From: Hylemonella sp.
Lineage (GTDB): Bacteria > Pseudomonadota > Gammaproteobacteria > Burkholderiales > Burkholderiaceae_C
DNA: 64,000 nucleotides
Assembly: GCA_030695415.1 (NCBI GenBank)
Contig: JAUYQZ010000036.1
Location: 1-64,000, forward strand
Reading direction: 5' to 3'
The notes under the pieces were generated by a model. It did not search any database and was not told the origin of the DNA. It worked only from the letters and a program-made list of their open reading frames with translations. The number at the start of each line of letters is the position of its first letter. The first letter of the stretch is position 1. Positions 58,106 to 64,000 of the stretch are shown piece after piece. The position numbers and the translations under genes were made by a program.

Positions 58106-59227
58106 TCATGCTGACGGCCAGAGCAGGCCGGTCGGGATCTGCTCCAGCGTCCTGCAGCCGCACAGGGCCATGGCCACTTCGAGTTCGTCGCGCAGCAGGC
58201 GCAGCACGTGGGCCACGCCCAGGGCGCCGGCGTTGGCCAGGCCGTAGACGTAAGGCCGGCCGACGAGGACGGCCGAGGCACCGAGCGCCAGGGCCTTGAG
58301 CACATCGGTGCCGCGCCGGATGCCGCCGTCGACCAGCAAGGGCAGCGTGCCACCCAGCGCGTCGGCAATGCGCGGCAGCACGGCCGCCGTGGTCGGCGTG
58401 GTGTCCAACGTGCGGCCGCCATGGTTGGACACCACCAGACCGGCGACGTTCAGGCCCGCGGCCTGGCGCGCGTCCTCGGGGTGCAGCACGCCCTTGAGCA
58501 GGATGGGCAGGCGCGTCTGCGTCTGCAGCCAGGCCAGGTCATCCCAGGTCGGGGCCCGGCGCAGCAGGCCATCGAAGAGCGCGCTCTGGCCCGGGGTGAG
58601 CCTGGGCCGCGTTGCCGCGGGCAGGCCTTGCAGATTGACGGCGCGCACACCTACCGGCAATGTGAAGCCGGCGCGGCGTTCGCGGTCACGCGCGCCGTGC
58701 ACCGGCGCGTCCACGGTGAGCACCAGGGCTTCGTAACCTGCGGTTTCGGCGCGCTGCACCAGTTCACGGGTGCAGCCACGGTCGTCCTGCAGGTAAAGCT
58801 GGAACCAGAGCGGGCCGCGGCTGGCTTCGTCCCGCACCGCCCGGGCCACGGTTTCCAGCGAGACGCTGGCCTGGGTGCTGAGGACCAGGCCGGCACCGAG
58901 TGCGGCAGCGGCGTGGGCGGTGGCGAGTTCGCCGTCCGGGTGCGCCATGCGCTGCAAGGCCACCGGCGCCAGCAGGATGGGGTGGGCCAGGGGGCGGCCC
59001 AGCAGGCGCACGCGCGTGTGGCCGCCGCTCAGGGGCTGCAGCACGCGCGGCAGCAGCTGCAGCGTGTCCCAGCTGCGGCGGTTGGCCGCCAGCGTGAGTT
59101 CGTCGGCCGCGCCGCCGCTGAAATAGGCCCAAGCGTTTTCGTCCAGCCGCGTGCGGGCATGTGCCTCGTGGTCGGCCAGGTTGACGAGCCCGGCGGGCAG
59201 CGTGTCCAGGGAGGGGGGCGAACTCAT
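58106..59227 (-). CDS. FMN-dependent alpha-hydroxy-acid oxidase/dehydrogenase
   Basis: TIM-barrel flavoenzyme of 373 residues in the lactate/glycolate oxidase family. It has ENAWAYFSGGAADELTLAANRRSWD, PILLAPVALQRMAHPDGELATAHAAAALG, LKGVLHPEDARQA (FMN Lys), the catalytic His in VVSNHGGRTLD, and DGGIRRGTDVLKALALGASAVLVGRP. It carries no membrane-anchoring loop, so it is probably soluble. It lies 58 bp after a PiuC-type gene in the siderophore-receptor unit; a role in siderophore or hydroxyacid turnover is a guess. Confidence 0.9.
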   Translation of the reverse strand: MSSPPSLDTLPAGLVNLADHEAHARTRLDENAWAYFSGGAADELTLAANRRSWDTLQLLPRVLQPLSGGHTRVRLLGRPLAHPILLAPVALQRMAHPDGELATAHAAAALGAGLVLSTQASVSLETVARAVRDEASRGPLWFQLYLQDDRGCTRELVQRAETAGYEALVLTVDAPVHGARDRERRAGFTLPVGVRAVNLQGLPAATRPRLTPGQSALFDGLLRRAPTWDDLAWLQTQTRLPILLKGVLHPEDARQAAGLNVAGLVVSNHGGRTLDTTPTTAAVLPRIADALGGTLPLLVDGGIRRGTDVLKALALGASAVLVGRPYVYGLANAGALGVAHVLRLLRDELEVAMALCGCRTLEQIPTGLLWPSA

Positions 59228-59285
59228 GGAAGTGCCTCCGTGTCGCGCACTGCGGCGCGAGCACCTTCGGGCGGCCGGGCGGTGC

Positions 59286-59969
59286 TCATGTGTCGGCCCA
59301 CATGCGCAGCAGGTTGTGGTACGTGCCGGTCAGCGCAGTGGTCTCGGCGCATTCGCCATGCTGCTGGCGCAGGCGCAGCAGGCTCATGTCGAGATCGTAG
59401 AGCAGACGGCGCTGCTCGTCGCTGCGGACCATGCTTTCGATCCAGAAGAAGCAGGCCAGGCGCTGGCCACGCGTGACGGGGCGCACCTGGTGCAGGCTGG
59501 TGCCGGGGTAGAGCACCATGTGGCCGGCTGGCAGCTTGATGGCCTGTTCGCCGTAGGTGTCACTGATACAGAGTTCGCCGCCCTCGTAGTCGTCGGGCTC
59601 GGCCAGGAAGACGGTGCAGGAGACGTCGGTGCGCACGCGCTGGCCCCTGTCGGGCAGGGCGCGGATGGCGTTGTCGATGTGTTTGCCGTAGTGGTTGGCG
59701 TCGCCGCCATAGCGGTTGATGCGTGGCGTGAAGACCTTCTTGGGCAGGGCAGCCGAGAAGAACTGCGGGCTGCGGTCCAGCCCGCGCAGCACCATGGCAC
59801 GGATCTGGCGCGCGGCCTCGCAGTCGTGCGGCAATTGCTCGTTGTTCTTCACCTGCGCGGCCTGAGCGCCGGCGCTGGGCTTGCCGTCGGTCCAGGGCGC
59901 GTCGGCCAGCAATGCGCATGCGTGGCGCAGTTCGCCGGATTCCAGGATGTCGGGGATGTGCAGCAGCAT
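59286..59969 (-). CDS. piuC: PKHD-type Fe(II)/2-oxoglutarate hydroxylase (PiuC/YbiX-like)
   Basis: Dioxygenase of 227 residues. The iron triad is visible: HxD in [13 protein letters not shown] and a distal His in [27 protein letters not shown], whose Arg would bind 2-oxoglutarate. The start [15 protein letters not shown] is family-typical. Genes of this type sit beside Fiu/PiuA catecholate receptors in E. coli and Pseudomonas, as here. The substrate is unknown; siderophore modification is often proposed. Confidence 0.93.
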   Translation of the reverse strand: MLLHIPDILESGELRHACALLADAPWTDGKPSAGAQAAQVKNNEQLPHDCEAARQIRAMVLRGLDRSPQFFSAALPKKVFTPRINRYGGDANHYGKHIDNAIRALPDRGQRVRTDVSCTVFLAEPDDYEGGELCISDTYGEQAIKLPAGHMVLYPGTSLHQVRPVTRGQRLACFFWIESMVRSDEQRRLLYDLDMSLLRLRQQHGECAETTALTGTYHNLLRMWADT

Positions 59970-60017
59970 GGTCGGTGGCGAGGCCGCGCCCCGCTGGGGG
60001 CTGGCCGGTTCAGGGGT

Positions 60018-62318
60018 TCAGAGCTTGGCGGACAAAGTCACCTGCACGTTGCGGCCCGCACCCGGGATGTAGTGGCCCGAGGTGCCCGAGCCGTACAGCT
60101 GGTCCGCGTAGAGCTTGTTGGTCAGGTTGCTGATGTTGCCCTTGAGGCTGTAGCGTTCGTCAAACTTGTATTCGATCATCAGGTCCAGCGTCTCGTAGCC
60201 CGGGACTTTCCAGCCGGGGTTTCGGTTGGGGGTCTGCTCGCCGCGGAAGTTGATGCCGGCACCGATGCGCAGGGGCTGGGACAGCTGGTAGGTGTTCCAC
60301 AGCGTGCCTGAGTAGATGGGGGTGAGCGAGGGTCGCTGTCCCTGGCCCTCGGCGCCCTGGGCGCCCACGTCGATCATGGCGTCGGGCAGCCACATGAAGG
60401 AGCCGAAGATTTCCCACTTGGGGCGGGGGCGGCCGGTCACGTCGGTCTCGAAGCCGGAAACATGGCGTCGGCCCGACAGCACCGTGATGCCGGGTTGAAG
60501 CGGATCGGTGTTGCGTTCGTTGAACTTGACGGTATGGAACGCGGCCAGGCGGGTCGTGTAGCGCTTGTCGGCCGAGTCCAGCTTGGCGCCGAGTTCGACG
60601 TTGTAGCTCTGCTCCGGCGGCGTATTCGTATTGGCCGCGCCCAGCGAGTAGGCCTCGCCCGAAACGTTGTAGGAGTTGCCAGCCGAGAAGTGATACGAGT
60701 CCAGGGCGTTGGGCTGGTACAGGGCGCCGATGCGCTGGCTCCAGCCGGCCACCGTCATCTGGTAGCTGCTCACGGTTTCGGGCCCAGGCGCTGCCGTCGG
60801 AATGGCGAAGGCATCGTAGTTGCCGACCAGGTGGTCGTAGCGCAGGCCGGCCAGCAGCTTCCACTTCGGCGCCACCTGCATCAGGTCCTGCACGTAGGCC
60901 CCCCAGCCTGCGGCGTCATATTGGTTGGTCTTGCGCAGCACCCGCAGGCTCTCGTTGACGTTGGCGCCATCGTCCGGCGTGCCCACCGTGGTGTTGGGTT
61001 TGCTCAGATTCACGCCACCTTGCGCGGCCGTGCGTGCGCCGTAGACGCTGCGGTTCTCCATCGCCAGGTCCACGCCGCTCGTCAGCTCGTGCTTGTGGCC
61101 CAGCGCTTCGAACTTGGTGCTGTAGTCGCTCTGCGCATGCAGGTTGTTCATGTCCTGGATCTTCAACTGCGTGCCGCGCGTGAGCACGGTGTTCGGGCCG
61201 AATGTCGCGAGACTGGCCGCCACGCCACCAGGCTGGCTCGCCGCAGCGGCCAGGCGGACCGTTCCTGCACGCTGGTCTCGCGCGTAGGCGCCCTTGCGCA
61301 CCTGGGTCTTGAGTTCACTGCCGTCCTCGAAGCGGTGCAAGTGCGACAGGGTGGCATAGCTGGCCGTGCCCTTGTTGTAGTCGCTGGCCATGCCGTAGTA
61401 GTTGCCCGGATCAATGGGCAGCAGCGTCGTCTCCGAGACCGGCGAGCTGGCGGTCGGGCGGATCCAGGGCATGCCGTAGTTCATGCCGTTGTTGTTCTCG
61501 AGGTGGTAGAAGCCGGCCGAGAACTCATCGCGTTCACCGATGCCCCAGCGGTAAGTGCCGGCGATGCCGGACTTGTCGATGCTGCTGCCGGCGCCGTTGT
61601 TGTCGGCTTTCGTATCCATCACGTTCAGGCGCAGGGCGGCGCTGTCGCCGGTCTTGAGGTTGAAGTCGCCGACCACCCGGCGGTAGTTGTAGCTCCCGAG
61701 CGTGAGGTCGACCTGGTTCTCGTCGATCAGGCGCGGCACCTTGCTGACCTGGTTGACCGCGCCGCCGGTGGACCCACGACCGAACAGCATGGAGGCCGAG
61801 CCGCGAAGCACCTCGATGCGGTCGAGATTGAAGGTGTCGCGGTCGTAGAAGGCGGGGTCGCGCAGGCCGTCGACGAAGACGTCACCCGTGCCCTGCAGCG
61901 AGAAGCCGCGCAGGCGGATGTCTTCTTCGCCGCCTTCGGCCGCCAGGAAGCTGATGCCAGCCGTGTTCTTCAGGGCTTCCTTGAGGGTGTCGAGGTTTCG
62001 GTCGTCGATCAGCTTTTCGGTCACCACGGTCAGCGACTGCGGGATGTCGCGCAGTTGCTGCCGGCCCTTGCCGATGCCGGACTCGGTGGCGCGGTAGGCG
62101 TCCTTGCCTTCCGGCGCTTCGGCCTGCTCCTTGACGATCACGGTGCCCAGCGTCTTGCTGCCGTCGGTTTGCGCCGTCTGGGCCAGGGCGCTCATGGAGC
62201 CCGCCAGCAGCATGACGCCCAACGGCAGCAGCCGGGCTGGCGCCGCAGCGGTCTTGTCGGTAGCGGCGTTCGGCGCAACGGCGCTTGATTTTTGACGGAA
62301 TTGTTTGGAAAGGTTCAT
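60018..62318 (-). CDS. fiu: TonB-dependent siderophore receptor, Fiu/PiuA-like
   Basis: Outer-membrane receptor of 766 residues. A signal peptide ends at SMSALAQ (about residue 45). A TonB-box-like ETLGTVIV region (KTLGTVIVKEQAEAPEG) precedes the plug domain (IPQSLTVVTEKLIDDRNLDTLKEALKNTAGISF, then DRIEVLRGSASMLFGRGSTGGAVNQVSK). The barrel ends LYGSGTSGHYIPGAGRNVQVTLSAKL, with Leu rather than the usual terminal aromatic. Start MNLSKQFRQKSS at 62318. Its PiuC neighbour supports catecholate siderophore uptake. Confidence 0.92.
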   Translation of the reverse strand: MNLSKQFRQKSSAVAPNAATDKTAAAPARLLPLGVMLLAGSMSALAQTAQTDGSKTLGTVIVKEQAEAPEGKDAYRATESGIGKGRQQLRDIPQSLTVVTEKLIDDRNLDTLKEALKNTAGISFLAAEGGEEDIRLRGFSLQGTGDVFVDGLRDPAFYDRDTFNLDRIEVLRGSASMLFGRGSTGGAVNQVSKVPRLIDENQVDLTLGSYNYRRVVGDFNLKTGDSAALRLNVMDTKADNNGAGSSIDKSGIAGTYRWGIGERDEFSAGFYHLENNNGMNYGMPWIRPTASSPVSETTLLPIDPGNYYGMASDYNKGTASYATLSHLHRFEDGSELKTQVRKGAYARDQRAGTVRLAAAASQPGGVAASLATFGPNTVLTRGTQLKIQDMNNLHAQSDYSTKFEALGHKHELTSGVDLAMENRSVYGARTAAQGGVNLSKPNTTVGTPDDGANVNESLRVLRKTNQYDAAGWGAYVQDLMQVAPKWKLLAGLRYDHLVGNYDAFAIPTAAPGPETVSSYQMTVAGWSQRIGALYQPNALDSYHFSAGNSYNVSGEAYSLGAANTNTPPEQSYNVELGAKLDSADKRYTTRLAAFHTVKFNERNTDPLQPGITVLSGRRHVSGFETDVTGRPRPKWEIFGSFMWLPDAMIDVGAQGAEGQGQRPSLTPIYSGTLWNTYQLSQPLRIGAGINFRGEQTPNRNPGWKVPGYETLDLMIEYKFDERYSLKGNISNLTNKLYADQLYGSGTSGHYIPGAGRNVQVTLSAKL

Positions 62319-62422
62319 GGGTGCAGTGCCTTCAGTCATTTCTTGGGGGTTCTGGCTGGCTGCGACCGCGGCGCCTCGGGGCGACAGGTGATGGCTTGCT
62401 GGATAATGCACGCATTATATAC

Positions 62423-62442
62423 AAATACAAATCATTCGCATT
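62423..62442 (-). promoter_or_regulatory. Fur box upstream of the Fiu-like receptor
   Basis: AAATACAAATCATTCGCATT, 18/20 identical to the futA box, about 105 bp upstream of the receptor start. The 328-bp gap 62319-62646, shared with the divergent ZnuD-family gene, holds nothing else I can name. Confidence 0.75.
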
Positions 62443-62646
62443 AAGATTTTAATCAATGAGTCTTTTGGGGTTTTGCGGTCTGGCTGCCGTTGTCTCGCGA
62501 GCGGGGCCGTGGGTGCGGGAATTGGGGCGTTGCCAGCCAGGCGCGGATCGATGCCAGGCCCGCCGGCTGCAGCCCCGGGATACTTGCCTGTCCGGGCCTG
62601 GCCCGCCGTGTGTGACAATTTCGGAAAAAGGGATCGTGATTCACCC

Positions 62647-64000
62647 ATGCATCGGACAAGCCAGCGCAGGGGTTTGCGCAGTCTGCGCCTGCTGATGCTG
62701 GCGCTTGGGGCTGGTATGTTGCTGCCCGTGCGGGCTCAGCCGGCGGCTGGCGCGGGTGATACAACGCTGGCGCCGGTGACCGTCACAGGCCAGTCCCAGG
62801 CGGCCAGCAGCGCCGTCTCGCCCACCAGTGTCCTGAGTGGCGATGAACTGACTCTGCGCTCGCAGTCCACGCTGGGCCAGACGCTGGATGGCCTGCCCGG
62901 GGTGAGCAGCACCTACTTCGGACCCAATGCCAGCAGGCCTGTCATTCGCGGGCTCGATGGAGAGCGCATCCGAGTGCTCAGCAATGGCGCGCCCACCACC
63001 GACCTCTCAGGCCAGAGCTACGACCATGCCGTCCCGCTGGACCCTCTGGTCATGGAGCGGGTCGAGGTGCTGCGCGGGCCTGCCGCGCTGCAGTACGGTG
63101 GCAATGCCGTGGGCGGCGTGGTCAACGTCATCGACAACCGCATCCCGCGTGAGCCGCAGTTTGACGCGGCCGGCGGTATCAGCGGCCGCGCCGATGGCAG
63201 CCTGGCCAGCGGCAACCTCGAGCGCGCCGGCGCCCTCGTGCTGGAGGCGGGCAACGAGCGTTACACCGTGCACGCCGACGTGATGTCGCGCAACGCGCAG
63301 GACACCTACGTGCCGACTTCGCTGAGCTGTACGCGCGGCGGCGTGACCACCACCGCGCGGCGCCTGTGCAACTCCGCCGCGCAGAGCTCGGGCGGGGCCC
63401 TGGGCGTTTCGCTGTTTGCCGACGACGGCTATCTGGGGCTTTCCGCGACCAGCTACGCCAGTGTGTATGGCACGGTGGCCGAGGATGCCGTGACGATCGA
63501 CATGCAGTCCCGGCGCCTGGCGATCGAGGGTGAGCGGCGCAATCTGCGAGGTCCTTTGCAGTCGCTCAAGGTGCAGGCCAGCCACACCGAGTACCGCCAC
63601 ACTGAACTTGACGCGGGCAGCCCGTTGACACAGTTTCGTCGCGACGGCAGCGACCTGCGACTGCAAGGCCGGCACGCCCCGCTGGGTATGTGGCAGGGTA
63701 CGCTGGGCCTGCAGTTTGAGCGCAGCCGATACGCTGCGGATGGCAGCACGGTGCTGGCGCCCTTCAGCCGCACCGAGCAGTCGGCGGCCTTCGTGCAGGA
63801 AGAGTTGCCACGCAGCTGGGGGCTGCTGACTTTGGGCGCGCGCCTGGAGTCGGTGCAGGTCGAATCCCTGGGGCATCCGACGGCCACCGGGTTTTTCGTC
63901 GGAGGCCGCAGCTTTCAGCCCTTGAGCTATGCGCTCGGTTCCATGTGGCAGCTGGCGCCGGCCTGGCAGCTCACGGGCAACTTCTCTTCCACCCAACGCG
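62647..64000 (+). CDS. TonB-dependent receptor, ZnuD-like family, 3' truncated by window end
   Basis: The first 451 residues of an outer-membrane receptor. A basic start and signal peptide end near VRAQP (about residue 28). A TonB-box-like TLAPVTVTG leads into the plug with LGQTLDGLPGVSSTYFGPNASRPVIRG, DLSGQSYDHAVPLDP, and MERVEVLRGPAALQYGGNAVGGVVNVIDNRIPRE, the last being typical of ZnuD-like receptors. The zinc-linked His-rich loop, expected between YASVYG and VTIDM, is absent. The frame is open to the end of the window. Substrate uncertain. Confidence 0.88.
   Translation, partial: MHRTSQRRGLRSLRLLMLALGAGMLLPVRAQPAAGAGDTTLAPVTVTGQSQAASSAVSPTSVLSGDELTLRSQSTLGQTLDGLPGVSSTYFGPNASRPVIRGLDGERIRVLSNGAPTTDLSGQSYDHAVPLDPLVMERVEVLRGPAALQYGGNAVGGVVNVIDNRIPREPQFDAAGGISGRADGSLASGNLERAGALVLEAGNERYTVHADVMSRNAQDTYVPTSLSCTRGGVTTTARRLCNSAAQSSGGALGVSLFADDGYLGLSATSYASVYGTVAEDAVTIDMQSRRLAIEGERRNLRGPLQSLKVQASHTEYRHTELDAGSPLTQFRRDGSDLRLQGRHAPLGMWQGTLGLQFERSRYAADGSTVLAPFSRTEQSAAFVQEELPRSWGLLTLGARLESVQVESLGHPTATGFFVGGRSFQPLSYALGSMWQLAPAWQLTGNFSSTQR

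Noticed and set aside
60462..62288. A 608-residue open frame opposite the Fiu-like receptor
   Set aside because: No signal peptide, domain or ribosome-binding site; the receptor on the other strand is fully supported.
63007..63996. A 329-residue minus-strand frame at the right edge
   Set aside because: It is the shadow of the truncated ZnuD-family receptor, which reads through with coherent plug motifs on the plus strand.

Overview
The window looks like chromosomal DNA of a betaproteobacterium of the order Burkholderiales, most like the Comamonadaceae in its right three quarters. It is GC-rich and densely packed with core genes in familiar betaproteobacterial neighbourhoods: ispF-envZ/ompR, relA-tRNA-Val-thrS-infC-rpmI-rplT-pheS-pheT-ihfA-merR-tRNA-Pro, monomeric icd with DUF192-clpS-clpA, uvrC-pgsA, and surE-pcm-nlpD-rpoS. 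I saw no insertion sequence, prophage, CRISPR array or replication origin. By eye, three stretches differ in codon style: about 1-7.3 kb, 7.4-16.1 kb and 16.1-64 kb. The borders fall at a tRNA-Val gene and in the sodB-icd gap. Each block keeps a plausible gene order, so this may be ordinary mosaicism or an assembly join.

Layout. 0-7.3 kb: the end of ispF, a sensor kinase/OmpR pair, a periplasmic SIMPL protein, 3-hydroxybutyrate dehydrogenase, an alpha/beta hydrolase coupled to relA, and tRNA-Val(GAC). 7.4-16.1 kb: a translation block (thrS, infC with an ATC start, rpmI, rplT, pheS, pheT, ihfA, a MerR-like regulator, tRNA-Pro(GGG)) and iron superoxide dismutase. 16.1-31 kb: monomeric isocitrate dehydrogenase, a DUF192 protein, clpS-clpA, a Fur-box-linked ferric-iron binding protein, a phasin, thioesterase, nitroreductase, two cation/proton antiporters, a D-2-hydroxyacid dehydrogenase, a YbdK-type ligase and a MarR regulator. 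31-43 kb: rmuC, an MFS transporter, a three-gene phosphoribosyl/nucleotide cluster, efp and earP, uvrC, pgsA, a DMT exporter and an HU gene. 43-54 kb: tRNA-Val(TAC), a PpiD-like foldase, tRNA-His, a diguanylate cyclase, a quinone oxidoreductase, surE-pcm-nlpD-rpoS, a predicted exonuclease and rlmD. 54-64 kb: an iron/heme region with BI-1, a HbpS-like protein, hemP-exbD-exbB-tonB, an FMN oxidase, a PiuC-type dioxygenase, a Fiu-like siderophore receptor and a ZnuD-family receptor cut by the window end.

How the genes work together. Iron acquisition is the strongest theme. Three Fur-box-like sites share the core AAATG..AAT.ATTCG and lie before futA, the tonB cluster and the Fiu-like receptor; they would co-ordinate energised outer-membrane uptake, periplasmic iron capture and possibly siderophore processing. 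Phasin and 3-hydroxybutyrate dehydrogenase point to a polyhydroxybutyrate cycle. EF-P carries Arg32 and is followed by its rhamnosyltransferase EarP. Points most worth checking are a possible leader-peptide/terminator attenuator before thrS, the type-2 phosphorylase/PRPP-synthetase-like/LOG operon, a 23-codon membrane-peptide ORF between a Fur box and tonB, and a ZnuD-family receptor that lacks the family's histidine-rich loop.
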